From: Kappaphycus alvarezii
Taxonomy: Eukaryota > Rhodophyta > Florideophyceae > Gigartinales > Solieriaceae
Assembly (NCBI GenBank): GCA_002205965.3
Contig: NADL03000142.1
Coordinates: 149,649-213,648 of the forward strand
Direction: 5' to 3'
Length of the DNA: 64,000 bases
Each line of letters starts with the position of its first letter. Positions within the stretch are counted from its first letter, which is position 1. The translations under genes were made by a program, and so were the position numbers. Below are positions 1 through 12,829 of the stretch, piece after piece. The notes beneath the pieces were generated by a model. That model saw only the letters and a list, made by a program, of their open reading frames with translations, was not told the DNA's origin and made no database searches.

Positions 1-380
1 TCGATGGCTCGAGGATGTACAAAATATTTCCAACAACCTAGACTACTTATACTCTACAACAGGGTACAATAATTTCGGTAGACATGATTCAGGCTCAGCA
101 ATAATTGTTGCAGTATTTTCCAGGTAAGCAACCATCCAGATAATAATTTGTTGCTAGCATAAATGAAATAATTATATTCTGTATAATATAAAAACCCAAC
201 ACGACATAAAATTATTACACACTGAATTCAGCATAAAATAGGGCCAGTGTATACTAGATAAAATTATTCCTTGATGATTCACAAAAATAAATTGTGGGCC
301 TCAATAAAAATATTGCTCAACAATTCAGCAAAACTGTAGGACACCAGGATAGAGATTAAAATATTTAGTCAATTTCCACA
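1..380 (-). repeat. 3' LTR of copia element D (cut by window edge)
   Basis: It matches 4921-5304 over its whole length, with small indels. On the minus strand it begins TGTGG at 380 and is directly preceded by a purine tract at 381-393, as expected for a 3' LTR. About 17 bp of its far end lie outside the window. Confidence 0.85.
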
Positions 381-393
381 CCTTCTCCTTTGA
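381..393 (-). other. polypurine tract of copia element D
   Basis: Read on the minus strand this is CAAAGGAGAAGG-like purine sequence abutting the TG start of the 3' LTR. This is the usual primer site for plus-strand DNA synthesis. Confidence 0.65.
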
Positions 394-688
394 AATATTG
401 AACTAAATTTATCCTGTTGACTGAGATGAATCCCGAGATAAAATATTACTCATATCCATAGGTTAGACCCATCAAATAAGAGGAGCTTGCGCTTGTCAGA
501 TACAGGACTGCCTTTTTTGTGAGCGGGTCGAGGGATTAATTGAACCAGGTACCCACATAGCATTTTCTTGATTTTGTTCGTTTCGAAATTATATCGAATT
601 AATTGAACATCCGCTCTAATAGATTTTCTTCAGGCACACAAGTAGATAAGAGCTGAATAGATCTTTTGAATCAACAGCAACATGAAGA

Positions 689-1205
689 ATGAATATTGAT
701 ATTTATAATTGTACTGTATGCTGCTGCAATAATTTTTCCTTCCTCGATAGCTTCACCAGCAGCCAATATTTCACCAGATCAATAGATTTAAGACGCGAGA
801 TAGATTTGAATGCCAATAAATTGTATGAAATATTGAATTACAATTTAAGCCATTACAAACCCACCAATACATCAAGTTACCGTATTTGTCGATCCGGCTG
901 GTTTTCCTGCATCAGAAAAAACAAAACTGATAAATTGAAATTTCCAGAAACTTCCGGGCGCCGATACGTGCTTGTAGAACCAAAGATTTTAAATTCCGAA
1001 GCATAGAAGATTGATAGATAAATCACGAACCAATGGATTTGACCTTTTCTGTTGTATAACTTGCTGTAAAGCAGACATGGAGATGCAACCATACCCAAAT
1101 AGACAATTGAACCATTTAACGAATTAAAGCAAAGTTTTCAAAAGTTCATTTCTTCATCAGGTTGTTTTCGACGATTTCTTGATATTGAATGAGGTTCCAG
1201 TCCAT
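689..1205 (-). pseudogene. distal pol remnant of copia element D
   Basis: Between the readable RT part and the 3' LTR the RNase H domain is expected. A minus-strand frame at 877-1098 is open, but I cannot align it convincingly with a copia RNase H and no catalytic residues are clear. I interpret it as strongly decayed element sequence from its position alone. Confidence 0.3.
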
Positions 1206-2548
1206 TTAGTTTTCATCAGCTGAGACATTAATTTTATAGTCATCAAACTGCAATTTTAACTCCATTGAAATTAAAAGATCCAGGACTATGTACGATTGTA
1301 CCAAGCTTATATACTTTCCAAGATCTTGGATAAATTGCTTCTTAATTTTTTTGTCCAGTAATAAGTATATCATCGACCAATTTACAACAACAAGCAGAAT
1401 TAATGATCCTTTTAAACTCATGAAAAATAATTGGGGTATATAAACGACTGATTTCAATCCGAGGTCAAAGAATGTATTATCCGAGTATATTTGCCATTTT
1501 GCATTCCTGTTGACTAAACCATATGAAGCAGACAGTAATAACCAATAGAAGGATTTTTCGAGCATTCCCGAGGAGGTCTCACATAAACATCTCGTAATGC
1601 TGATCCAGATTGTAAAAATGCAGACTTCACATCAACCTTTGATAAATTCCATTTAAAAATTGTAGCAATTGATAAGAGAATTCTAATTGCCATCGGAGAA
1701 CAAGATTCCGAATCAGCTCTCAAATTATTTTTCTCTTTGTCCTCATTTCCATGCGGAGCAATTCGAGCCTTGCAATAATATTTTCCATCATCCAAAATTT
1801 TTATTTTGTATAAAACGTGACTGGATATTACATTCGAGTCGGGAGGAATTTTTGAAACATGAATTTTTGAACAGGTAGTGAGAAAATTATTTTCTTCCGT
1901 ATTGTACGCATTTGAAATAATATGAGATGGAAGTCCAGATGCTTGATGAAGTAAAAATTCTTTAGATCCAAACCTTTTATGATAAAAACTCAGATCTTTT
2001 TGTTCAGATGATTTCAATTCCGTTCCAGGTAACAACTCAATTTCATGCGCATCAATTCCATCATTTTCATCAATAGGGATATGAATTAAATTTTCAGGGT
2101 GTAGGGAATTAAGTTCAGATTCAATCGGAACATGTTCGAGAGATAATATGTTTTTAGATTCTGATAAATTTCCATCTTTCTGATTCATTATATTTTTCGA
2201 CATCAGTATTCATATTTTGGTTAAAATTACCATCATCAGAATGATCGTCAAAATTGTTTCGCCCACATTCTTCACTTCGGTAATATTTGTTTCATCAGAA
2301 ATATCTTCCACAGAATATTCAATAGACTGATTCAATAAATCATTTGCCTTTTGAATTTGGTATGCTAGTTCATTAGATGAAACGGAATGTCGGACATCTT
2401 CAATTGCGCATGTATAAATTTTCCATTGGATCCAGGTACTGTGACGATAAGAGATTTTTTGTCGAATTTCAATACTGGTTTGGGCGATGACCAAGATCCT
2501 TTTTCTGATTTGGTAGATGAATAAAAATTTCCACAATATCGCCAACAT
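1206..2548 (-). pseudogene. reverse transcriptase region of copia element D
   Basis: The frame at 1514-2203 contains the start of a copia-type RT: a stretch with KARIAPHGN, then SPMAIRILLSIA and KVDVKSAFLQSG, the usual palm motif that supplies the first catalytic Asp. The frame at 1206-1565 continues the domain with LLSASYGLVN and AKWQIYSDN. A frameshift near 1540 separates the two. The frame at 2210-2548 is the linker between integrase and RT. In the intact family this makes element cDNA from RNA. No YxDD box is readable, so the copy is inactive. Confidence 0.7.
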
Positions 2549-3700
2549 TAATTGGAATATCGGTCACAGACTTTGATTTTAGAATAAGATTTAATTTCCT
2601 CTTGGCTATTAGCTCATTATGAGCTTCTCTTAAATCATTTGGTAGACTTCGAGGACCAGAATTATCGATGGGTCGAGTGTGACCAGTGGCAAGCTCGTAT
2701 GAAGAAACAACATCATTTCCATATAAATCATTCGATATTTGAAACATTCGAGCAATACGAACCGTATTACTTGCAGAAGAATCGGATATTTTTAAACGGA
2801 TATAAATGTCTCTCAATATTTTATGTTTGACTCAATAATTTTTGTTATGGCGGCGGGAACCAATAGGACAAAATGAAATTCCTCTTTCCTCAAGATAGCT
2901 TCTAAAATATCATTGTCAAACGCCTGATCTCCCATTAAATTGTTAGGGTCCCAAAATGGTGTTAACCATAGAGTCTCAATACAATTAATGCAATTTTCCA
3001 TCCTTAAGAGGGCACTATTGAACCAGTTGAATACCTGGTAACTGAGTCCATAATGTGAAAAATATCCAAGTTTTCCACAAAAAATGATCCACACACCAAT
3101 TCATTAAATCCGCGAGATATAGAGCTTAAAGATACTGCACGAGGATGAGATGGTTTTTTTGTGACATCACAAAATTTGCAGGAGTCAATTATGCTTGATA
3201 AATATTTTTTGCATTCATCGTCCCATATAAAATTTCTTTGTAACAATAGTTTTATATCATCATAATTTGAGTGACCACATACATGTTTGTGAACCTTATT
3301 AATTTTTTCTCTTTTCAGCCCAAGATATATTTTTTGATGTATTGATATTGTTGGAACAAATTGCTGATAGAAATGAGTTTTCAATAGGTTCGGATGATTG
3401 TATAAATATATTTCCGGGTACATAACAATGATGACCATGATCCACCAATGTTATAGAATCGATTGAATTATTTGCGGACTCGAACTCGATGCGATTGTCC
3501 GTCATATGAATAATATTTGATTTTCTTGTGATATTTCTTCCAATAACCCATTGAGATGATCCACTGATTATTAGATGCCTTATTTTAACCTGATTTCCAT
3601 TGTCTGAAATAGCTGATAAAAATATTGAACCGATCATTTTTCTTTTTTCGCTTGAGTGGCGCCATTTCCGTATTGCCAGAAGGGCGTGTCCTTGATACAT
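2469..3700 (-). pseudogene. protease and integrase region of copia element D
   Basis: Four overlapping minus-strand frames (3299-3700, 3004-3438, 2813-3094, 2469-2816) give successive parts of one polyprotein. The first has SGSSQWVIGRN, resembling the D-S/T-G aspartic protease site but without a clear Asp. The second has an HHCC zinc finger: His at VHKHVCGHSN, then SCKFC. The third and fourth carry the integrase core and its C-terminal part, including SNDLYGNDVVSSYELATGHT, a copia-like post-core motif. Frameshifts between modules make it non-functional. Confidence 0.7.
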
Positions 3701-3865
3701 TCAGGAAGTTCATCAAGAATTCCATTCCATTCCGGTAAAATAAATTTCGAAAGTGCTCGTAATTCAACAATCCCATTCCACTATACGGTGCTCCATCATC
3801 AAGTAACGGACCTGGGTATAACGTATTTGACGGAGAATCAAGCACCGTTTTTACCATATGAAATG

Positions 3866-4899
3866 TTACAGAACCAGAATCATTTTTGTCTTTGATATTT
3901 TCTGCATTTCCCATTCTAGATGATGAACCTTTATGATAATTTTTAGCACTCTTGCATTTATCTTTTTCATAGGCCCAATGGCCAATTTCTCCACATCGGT
4001 CACAAGTTGATTTTGCCTTGAGGCAGCAAAGTCTTCAGGAGATAATCTTTGCTTATTATTTTTCTTGAAATTTTTCTTTTCTCCGTATGAAATATTTGAT
4101 TGATTTGAAGAGATATATTTTTGAGCATTTCCATATATTTGATTTGTATTTTTTGGTTTATCACATGCACGAATAATAGATGATATTTCTGAATATTTGA
4201 TTAATTCTAGGATTTTTCCTTTTTCCAAATCGGCTTCTTCATGCTTCGGAGAAGCAGCAGCCAAAATAGATACTCGCTGGTTTGAATCAATTTTGGAATT
4301 AGCCAGGAGCAAAAATGATACCAGTGCTTCAGGTAATTTCGAAGTACCAGTAGATGAATGAAATCGGGCAATTTGAGCATCAAACCGTGATTCAAAATTT
4401 TTGAAAGACTCACTATCACCACGAGTAGTGTGCAATAGATCTAAGAATTTTTGAAATGTATCTGATATAGATGATAGAGGATCCACCTTATGAATAGCGT
4501 TAGCAATCGTAATGCACCATTTTCAGACTGAATTTCTGTGTCTGGAATTTTCTTACAAATATCAAGAGCTCGTCCAAATAATTGTGATTGTAAGACAAGA
4601 CCTTGTACTGCCTTAGGAACCTTATTAGAATTTGATGCTGGTAATAAATCATGAACAGATTTCCATTTTGAACAGCATCAAAATATTTTTCTTGAGGTCC
4701 TTTACCATCCGTCCAAGGAGCCGTGCGAAGATCCCATGAAAATTTCGGCCTTGAAGGAATTTCGGGGCGATCTGGGCCCATAACTGCAAAATAATTGGGA
4801 TAGGTAGATCCAAAAATATAAATAGTTCCAACTTGAATAAATAAATAAATGCCACAATTGGACTTAGAATGAATAATGAATAGAAAACCAAATTTAATA
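3866..4899 (-). pseudogene. gag region of copia element D
   Basis: Frames at 4500-4955 and 3866-4486 make up a gag-like protein that opens just inside the 5' LTR. A further frame across about 3955-4010 holds one zinc knuckle, CDRCGEIGHW followed by a Cys, the usual RNA-binding motif at the gag C terminus. Gag would form the particle around element RNA. The module is split by at least two frameshifts. The start codon cannot be assigned because the upstream frame runs into the LTR. Confidence 0.6.
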
Positions 4900-4903
4900 T
4901 ATC

Positions 4904-5304
4904 TGATCGAGGGGAATATTTCGATAGCCCGAGGATGTAAAAATATTTCTAACAACCTAGTACTTACTTACACCTACACCAGGTACAATAATTTTGGTAG
5001 ACATGATTCAGGCTCAGCAATAATTATTGCAGTATTTTCCAGGTAAGCACTCATCCAGATAATAATTTGTTGGCAGCATAAATGCAATAATTATAGCCTG
5101 TATAATATAAAAACCAACCAACTGTAGGACATAAAAATTATTACACTGAATTCAGCATAAAATAGCCAGTGTAAAATAGATAAAATTATTCCTTGATGAT
5201 TCACAATAAATATAAATTGTGGGCCTCAATAAAATATTGCTCAACAATTTATCATCACTGTAGGATACTAGGATAGAGATTAAAATATTTGGTCAGTTTT
5301 AACA
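4904..5304 (-). repeat. 5' LTR of copia element D
   Basis: Read on the minus strand it starts TGTTAAAACTG at 5304 and ends CGATCA at 4904, so it has TG...CA ends. It matches 1-380 with many small differences, which argues for an old insertion. I could not recognise a primer-binding site next to 4904. Confidence 0.75.
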
Positions 5305-6433
5305 CGTACAAGCCAAGGAGTAGAGAAGTCTAATAAGCGAGTATTTAAATACCTCGTAAATATTCACGAGTATTTATTCATTATCCCTATTGTTCTTACT
5401 GAAACAAATCCCCAGCTTCTTTCCAGACTCACCATTCAGTCTCCTTGTACTCATATACATGTACATCCAAAGTCCTTCTCTCTCGGAAATATTTCTACTG
5501 CATGAGACCAAATGGATTTGTTTTTTAGATGAGTTGAAAATTTCGCAAGAATGGTGTAGCAAACCTATCAGCGAACATGCCGAATAATACAACATACAAT
5601 CTTGAGCGAAGGAAGAAGGATATAGGTGATGTAACGTGAACGCTGGGAGACATAAACTACGATTTTACTGTAGGAAAACAAGGCCACGGAAAAAAGATGC
5701 AATAATAACGTACCCAATGCTATTTTTGGCTTTTGAAAGAACCAAATATGCCTCTGAAGCTGTGATAGCAATATTTTAAGTTGTAGCTCATTTTTTCTTA
5801 TTACCTTCTGAAAAGCAATAATTAAGATCAAGGATACTCAAGATCCTCATAAAATTATAAACAAAACAATCCCTAAATAGAAACCTCCAATTACTTTTGT
5901 TATGTGTCAGAATTATATTCATCGGCTGTAATACTAACATGGCATGGATTATCGTAACTTGCAATTATGTTAACGAGCTCTTTGATTTAGAGGAGTATTT
6001 CCCCTTAAGAAAAGAAACTTGGACCGAAAAGATACTCATGGAAGATGGCTACGCGTTTTAATGAGAAATAGCATGAGTAAAATGAAGAAAAATATCGTAG
6101 ATCACCCGTAAAAATTCTGTTGTGCTTTTTAGGAAGGAATGAAAAAATATGCCGAAACGAAACAGTGACCGTAGAATTCCACTATTTTCCCAGATTGTTG
6201 AATAGAAATCAATAAGGGAACAATTCGTATATCCAGATTTCCCAAAATCAAAAAATTGGTCGTGCATCTTTTGTATGAGTTATTGATTTAGCTAGTGATT
6301 ATGAGCAGCGTATGTTCGTTTTTATTGCTAAGAGGAAGTAAATATCTTTCACATAAGCTTATGTTGCACAACCCGAAAAGACATAAAAAGGTAGATCCGT
6401 GTGCGTTTAACTTCTTTTTAGGATATAACACGC

Positions 6434-6691
6434 TTCCTTAGGTAGTTTTTGAGCTGGAATACCATCAAACCGTCAATTCCGTGACCATAGTCCCGTTGTA
6501 ATATTCAGTCTGAGATCTCCACAAATAATAAAATAACCTGGCGGGAGACTGACTTGCCCAGCTCCCTTGGGTAGTCTCCGCGCTCGGGCATCTTTAATCG
6601 TTAGGTGTCAGGGACCACAGACCTAGAGTAATCTTCAGTCGTTGACCTCCACAAAATAACTAATCTCATGGGAAACAGAATTTGCTCAGGT
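6434..6691. repeat. diverged two-copy tandem repeat, unit about 129 bp
   Basis: The block starting CCTTAGGTAGTTTTTGAGCT aligns with the block starting CCTTGGGTAGTCTCCGCGCT. Both continue through a GACCAYAG, a TTCAGTC and a GAYCTCCACAAA motif at matching spacing. Divergence is high, so this is an old duplication. No coding sense is seen. Confidence 0.5.
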
Positions 6692-7174
6692 ACAGGAAGG
6701 TAGATCTTGGATACTATTCGGGCAGTTGCTGTATGAGTATATGTTGTTGTTCAACTCAATACTACCTTCCACCTTTTTCGCGGGCGGAATAGTACCCTTT
6801 TTATAATGTACTACTCTAAGTGGAGACTACTGTATACTTGTTGGACTCCCCGAGCATAAAGCGACTCAATCAAAAACTTTGAAACTAAGTACGGCAAAAA
6901 AGAGTAATATAAAATCATGTAGCCGAGCAAATCAGGAGATAGAGTAATTTGAGACAGTAAGAAAGATCATTTAAGGTATGCCATTTGTTTTACGCACCCA
7001 TAACAAAACTTTTATCGTGGAAGCGACCCCGTCGTTCTGGGCTACAAGTAAAGCCCTTATAGCTTTGTGACTCAGTGAGAGAAAATTTTTGTGTGCTTTA
7101 ACCTTTGTAGATAGTCGATATATTGAAAAGTTTTCGAGAAAAATATTCAACTCAAAAGGGAATACCGACACAGG

Positions 7175-7223
7175 GGGAATTTTGGGTTTATTTTAATGTA
7201 TGGAAGATGTGGTCAGTTTTTTC
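7175..7223 (-). repeat. diverged 3' end of the SINE-like repeat
   Basis: On the plus strand it opens GGGGGAATTTTGGGT, then GGAAGATGTGGTCAG. This parallels the better copies at 49133 and 45224. Only the conserved end is recognisable and no flanking duplication was found. Confidence 0.4.
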
Positions 7224-8034
7224 CATGCCACTGGTAGTTCGGTGAGCAGTAAAAGTCTTCACTGGGTAGCACTAAGTAACATTGCTTATAGGCCGTTTCA
7301 ATGTCGACACAGTAATTGGAGATTGAATGATCTCCACAAAAAGTTACCTTGAGGCCAGCTATCAAAGAGACCGTACTGAAAGTGAAGGCTGCTGTAGTTT
7401 GCCACAACAGGGCGACAGGAAAATGGGAGGGATGATGCGGTAGGATAATGCTGTAAGTTACCGCGTCTTCTGAAACTTCTATCAAGGGGAAAAGGAATAA
7501 ATTTGTCACTTTCTCTAATTTTCTTATGTGCCCTCCGTGTCATGAGCGTGCGGCGGCGAGCAGAGTCTTCGAGAAGAGAACACCATGCAAAAATGGTGAC
7601 TTGTTGGTACTAAGTTCAGATGTCCCCGTTAGAAGTTTAATACAACAAAGTAAACTAACCCGTCATTCTCCCGCATGTTTTAATATTGGATATAACTGTA
7701 AGATGTATGGTTAAGATAGTTTGCAGATTCCAAAGAATCTTTTGTGAGAAGATAACGGATGCTAGTTGAGTGCTGCTCTCTTTCACAAGGATCGGCTAGC
7801 TCGTATGGTTATTGGTGGTTGGGGATAATTGCAAAGAAGGCGTGAATCTACAGAACTGTTTTATCAATTTTCTTCTGGTGTAACTGCGAATAAAGGAGGA
7901 GTAAGTATAGTTTCGGACTCAATTCAGCTGTGCAACAAATTTTATGGCGCCAAAAATCGAGAATCATCCGTCTTGAACAAATTCTGAGAGCATAATGGCA
8001 ATATATCAGGGATGGCAGTAAAAGTACCAATATC

Positions 8035-8479
8035 TAGTGTCTATTGGACCGTTGTCCTCATATGAGGACTACTTTTAGCACTACTTTTTCAATACAAAAT
8101 TCTTTTACCTCAGCGCACTTCTTGTCCCTCCGCTTTAGTTCATGAGTGTATATGGCCGATCAAAACAAACTTTTCAAGATTGCTGACCTCGGTGAAGGAT
8201 AGAGCATTTTTCCCTCACCAGATTCCGCTCTTCACAAGAAGTTGTGAAAACGGCTTCATTTTGGAAGGTAAAATAGTTCGTATTATCGTGGGGATTTCAG
8301 AAACGAGGGCGCATGTACAGTAAAAATTACTGTACTGTAACTAAACACAAAAAACCTTTTTTCCAGTAAAAATTTCGGGCTTCCAAAACACTCACGTCTC
8401 CCAAATGTAACGGAAATTTTCCTCATATGAGGACAAAGCGTGCCTCATATGAGGACAGTGCTTGGTCGGATAGACACTA
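8035..8479. mobile_element. MITE with TA target duplication and palindromic subterminal motifs
   Basis: The element runs 8037-8477 between TA dinucleotides. Its ends are inverted repeats: GTGTCTATTGGACC on the left and the reverse complement of GGTCGGATAGACAC on the right, 12 of 14 matching. Just inside are perfect 12-bp palindromes CCTCATATGAGG, one at 8056-8067 and two at 8421-8432 and 8443-8454. It has no coding capacity. TA duplication and short TIRs fit a non-autonomous Tc1/mariner-type element, but no transposase is in the window to confirm the family. Confidence 0.7.
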
Positions 8480-10184
8480 GCCATACAAAACAATTTTTTG
8501 AAGGACAGCCACTCATAAATCCTTAATGCCCCTTTCTTTGACTTCCGAGAAAGGGAATTTCTGAGATGGTATGCGATTTGTGCGAACGAATCGAGAGGAG
8601 CATTCCTGTTATGGCACGAGAGGTATTAAGTCGGCTAAGTTGTTGTTCGGAGACATTCTATCTTGTAAAGACACCCATGATACCGTTTATTTTTCATTGG
8701 GAGTCTACTATATTACAAATGAAAATCTACATTCAGGGTGTCTATTTTCTTCACACGAGTGATATTGTCGTCGTAATTACTACTGCCAACTTTCTGCTCT
8801 TCGCCACACCTCGCCAAAAGTAGATAACGCAGGTGCTGACGTGACCCTGCAAAGCGCAAAAAACATCGTCATTACGGAGATTGTTGTCACCAACACGGTG
8901 TCCTGCTTTATGTAAAATAAGGGCAAAAATCACTAGGAAGGACAGACTTTGACAGATCATGGGGTTCAAGTTTGCTTGAGTTTGAGTTGGGCTTTGAAAA
9001 CTGCAGAAATCCATTATTTTGACGATTGCAGATCCGTACATACACGGTTTCAGCCCATTAGACTACGACGGACTAGCACGTAGTCGAGGCCAGATATACC
9101 CACTAACAATTCAAAGAGCCCGTAAAAACTCTGGCAAAGAGATTCAATACAGACTAAAACCCTCAAAAATTAGGACAAGAAAGTAATCAGGGTTGCGTTT
9201 CCGACACATAATCATCCCCATTGAATATGTGCCACCAAACTCTAATCCTTGACTGATAGCAACTTTGAGCCTATTCTACTGAAAAACTCTAATACTCAAT
9301 AGCAGTAGTATTCTTGACTACTAAAAAAAGCAAAAAATCGAAACGTAATAATAGATCATGAAGGAGAAGATCAGTTTCGAGAGAATTGGTCTGTCGTAAC
9401 TCATAAAGTGCGAACTTTATGACTACCGAAAAAAGACTGGGATCAAAATCAAAATATCCTTTCCCCAGTCAGAATTGATATCTAAGGTGCTTTGGGTTAT
9501 GTTGTTCAAAGGTTTTCCGACATCTCGCTTCGTTCGCTGCTTTCCGTCGTGTTTCCTCTCCTCAGGAAAAAATTTGTTACTTCGTTATTCATTTTCCGTT
9601 TATACTTCTAGTGGTGCAGGCGCGAATGGTTACCACCCCTATCATGCCTTTGCAGTTGATCTCTGAATACTCTCCCCATATCTCCGTGCCGTAGACCTTG
9701 TCAATATTTTCGTTTGCATATATGACCAAACAATTGATTCGAAAATGTTTGAATATATTTTTTCTTTTTGCATATGGAAATAAATACAGAATGTAAATTT
9801 CGATGTTTTACTTTTAGAATATATATACGATGTACCCAGATATCCACAAAATAAACGGTATCAGCGATAGGACTGAATCGTAAAAACTCGGCGCAAAAGG
9901 TTCAAATGATTCTTTATACTCAAGACATGGATATAAACAGTACTTCTGAGAAAAAGGAGTAGACTGGCGGAAAATTTTCGGTGTTTTCTCTGGGAATATT
10001 CGATCTATTAGTAGTTTAGGGTGTTGATTAGTGCAGCCGAGATGATATGATCGAGAAAACCCGTCTAAAATTTGAACACATAGGGAAGCAGCTGATGCGC
10101 TGCTAAAGGAGTGGTGGAGACGATGGCAGTGAGTATCGGATATTTGGAGTCAAAGGGTCAATAGAATGTATGATGTCATCGAAA
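8480..10184. other. unassigned intergenic stretch
   Basis: No recognisable gene or repeat. Open frames are short (under 100 codons) and show no known motif. The sequence is AT-rich with occasional TACTGTA-like short motifs that recur across the window. Confidence 0.55.
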
Positions 10185-11075
10185 AGCATTAAGGTATGTC
10201 AAGATGTGAAGGCAATGTTAAAACGTCATTTTGAAGTCACAGACTTGAAGGCAGCAAAGTATTTCTCGGTGTTGCCATTTGTTGGAATAGAAAGAAACGG
10301 ACTATAAAAATTCGTCAAAAGCAATATATACTTAATGTTTTATAGAAGTTTGGTATGAGTTCTTTTTAAGGGACCAATACACCAATGGTTGGGAGGTCAA
10401 ATCTTGAAAATGATGATGAAAGCAGAAACGAGATGAGATTTACATACTGCGAGCTCGTAGGTTGTCTCATGTACTTGGCAGTGACAATACGGACAGACAT
10501 TATGTATGAAGTTGGAGCGCTGGCGAGATACTACAGTTATGCAGCAGAAATACATTGGATTGCAGCCAAAAGGGTGCTGTAATACTTGAAACATACCGTA
10601 GACTACAGTATATTTTATATGGAAAGCAGTGAATCTGTCATAGACGGATTCACTGATTCCGATTGGACTGGTAACAAGTCGAGGAAATCAACCAGCAGTT
10701 ACGTGTTTCGTGTTTATTGAGGAGCTTTTCATGGAAGTCAAAGCTTAAGACTGTTGTTGCCGTGTCTACAACTGAAGCTGAATACATAACTCAAGCATTT
10801 GCACAAATGGAGGCTCTATGGATTAAGAATCTTTGTATTGATTTCCAAGTTCCTAAACAATCGATTCCTATCTACGCTGATAACATGATGGCGACTAGGC
10901 TTGCTAAAGAATCGTCTACTGCAGAAAGGAGTAAGCATATAGATGTCGTTTACTATTTTATACGCGACTATGTGAATACGGGGTAAATCGTCCTGGAACA
11001 CATACCCACAGAATCGATGATCGCTGACGGTATGAAATCCATTAGAAATGATCAAGCTTCAAAGACGCATAAGCA
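10185..11075 (+). pseudogene. copia RT/RNase H fragment G
   Basis: A plus-strand remnant in several frames. It starts with the end of an RT (LKRHFEVTDLKAAKYF near 10210). The connection follows, with YCELVGCLMYLAVTIRTDI at 10435-10510. Then comes RNase H: DSDWTGNKSRKSTSSYVF near 10655, VAVSTTEAEYITQAF at 10750 and ADNMMATRLA near 10880. It ends in a HIPTESMIADGM-like stretch around 11000, typical of the copia C terminus. Frameshifts and stops separate the pieces. No LTR was found on either side, so it is a 5'-truncated, dead copy or part of one larger than can be recognised. Confidence 0.8.
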
Positions 11076-12829
11076 AAATGGCAATGTCGGGATACAGTGA
11101 AAAACCAGCGGGGGAATTTAGGTTTACATTCATTTGCATGAAAAATACAGGTTGGTAATTTAGACATGGACGCACGTGTATTTGGTCACAGCGAGGCATT
11201 ATCAATATCAAATGCATCGTCCTCACAAAGTTTGTTGTGTGTAGGTGATTAACTCAGCAATACTCTAGAGCTAGTGATTTAGAACTGTATATATTTGGGT
11301 TGAGCTATCTAAAGTCACTGCACTAAAAAGTAAATAACACGAATTAATTAGCTTGACATCTAAGTTCTACACGACCGAGACTAGCACCTTGGTCTTCGTA
11401 AGTTCCGTACCTGGATTTATCGCCAGTTTTCGTTTAAACCATATCAAAACCCTCACAGAACCATTTGCTGCCAGGTATTACGGCGATATATTCCCTTCCC
11501 CCCCTATATTATGGACAGGTAAGCGATAAATATCTTCAAGGGATTGAAAGTTCTCATTATAAGTTGAAAACGGGCTACTAGGTTAGCAAAGATATCATCT
11601 AAGTAGTCGATGCAATCAACAACGCACGAGGTCCCCATATCTTTCTTTGTCTTGTGTATGCCATGGGTCTTCGAGAGCTTGGTCTCATGCGGAGACGCCA
11701 AAATCGTGACCATGCAAAGTTTTCTCGTCATTGAAATGGTCCATTCTCTGGGACCCGTATCTAGCGCAAATGAGGCGATCGTAATGAACATCGAGTGTGC
11801 CCCGATATCCGACCCATAAAGGAGGGCTACTAATTAAAACTGGAGGTCCTGAAGAACGGATTGGAACCATTTGATGAAAAAAGGTATGTTGATTTCCGTT
11901 ATCAAATCTGTCTCGGGAGTTTTGTGGACCCATCGTTTTGCTCCCGTGAGTTTGAAGGAGGCCCGAAACGCCTGTGCATGACCTTCGTTTTGTGGCAGTT
12001 CTTCATGCACTGCCGCATGGACTGCATTTGTCAGTTTATTTTGAGAAGGTCTTTTCGAGCAGAAAAGATTACCCGAAAGCCTTTCGGGTGGGTGGTACGA
12101 CAAACTGACCCTTTTCAGCGCCGGTTTGGTCATTGATTGTTAAGTAGCATTGAGCACTACCGGCAACGACTACATGGGAGATAACCTATGGAGCTGTTGT
12201 TGGTATCAGGGCGAAGTGGAGTTTATGGCTAGTTCGGGCGAGGAATTGTTGAAATAATATGTGTTGCAGCGTGGTGCGGGGATTGTACGTGGGAGTTTAG
12301 GGTCACTGTGTGCTATTCAATTTTTGTTTCGTTGGCAGATCGGGGGAGAAATTTCATGCAATTTGGAGACAAGATGTCGCAGTATTTTTGCACGTGAGGA
12401 GAAAGGATCTGGGGTGCGTGATTTGGGTTTTTTCCAGGGGTTGGGGAGCGGGATTGCATGTTAAGGTTGGGGGTAAGAGGAGAGATTCGGTGTTCCGGTT
12501 AGTCCTTGGTAGTCGAAGTGGGGAGGTACAGATGGTCTTCGAGACGGCGCGACTGGGTGATTTCAGTAAAATGGTGGAAACTTTTGCTAAGTGTTTCTGT
12601 CAGAGAATTAAAATGAGAGAACAACTTTTGCTTATGTTCACGCATCTTATCGCACCACTATTCGATGTTTTACATGTAAAACCACGACAAAGTTGGAAAA
12701 GTTGAGCGGAGCGCTGCAATATGATCGAAGTAATGAAACATAAGGCAATATCATCGCAATTAGACTCAATGGAGAAATAAACATGTAATTATCGCCCGCA
12801 CAAAAAAAGTGCGTTAAAAAAGAGAATGT
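11076..12829. other. unassigned stretch
   Basis: Moderate-length open frames lie on both strands at 11504-12136 and 12261-12705, but none has a motif I recognise. I see no LTR pair or terminal inverted repeat here. Confidence 0.5.

Larger units (their letters stand above)
1..5304 (-). mobile_element. Ty1/copia LTR retrotransposon D (decayed)
   Basis: An AT-rich element reads on the minus strand between two LTRs of about 400 bp. The internal part shows, in order from 4900 downwards, gag with a zinc knuckle, protease, integrase and reverse transcriptase, which is the copia order (integrase before RT). Every module is broken by frameshifts, so the copy is dead as it stands. The left LTR runs off the window edge, so the target-site duplication cannot be tested on that side. 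The base composition is clearly more AT-rich than the other elements here, which suggests a distinct family or a different decay history. Confidence 0.85.
5305..8034. other. unassigned intergenic stretch
   Basis: About 2.7 kb without a recognisable gene. Only short open frames occur, none with a motif I know. It contains the diverged tandem repeat at 6434-6691 and a probable SINE-like end at 7175-7223, listed separately. Confidence 0.6.

Noticed and set aside
8055-8454. CCTCATATGAGG palindromes as operators or a CRISPR-like array
   Set aside because: They sit inside matched terminal inverted repeats with TA flanks, so transposon subterminal motifs explain them. Spacing is irregular and there are only three.
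12310-12705. 131-codon plus-strand frame as a gene
   Set aside because: No motif, unusual Gly/Arg/Val/Phe composition, and overlapping frames of similar quality. A length like this is expected by chance in 64 kb.
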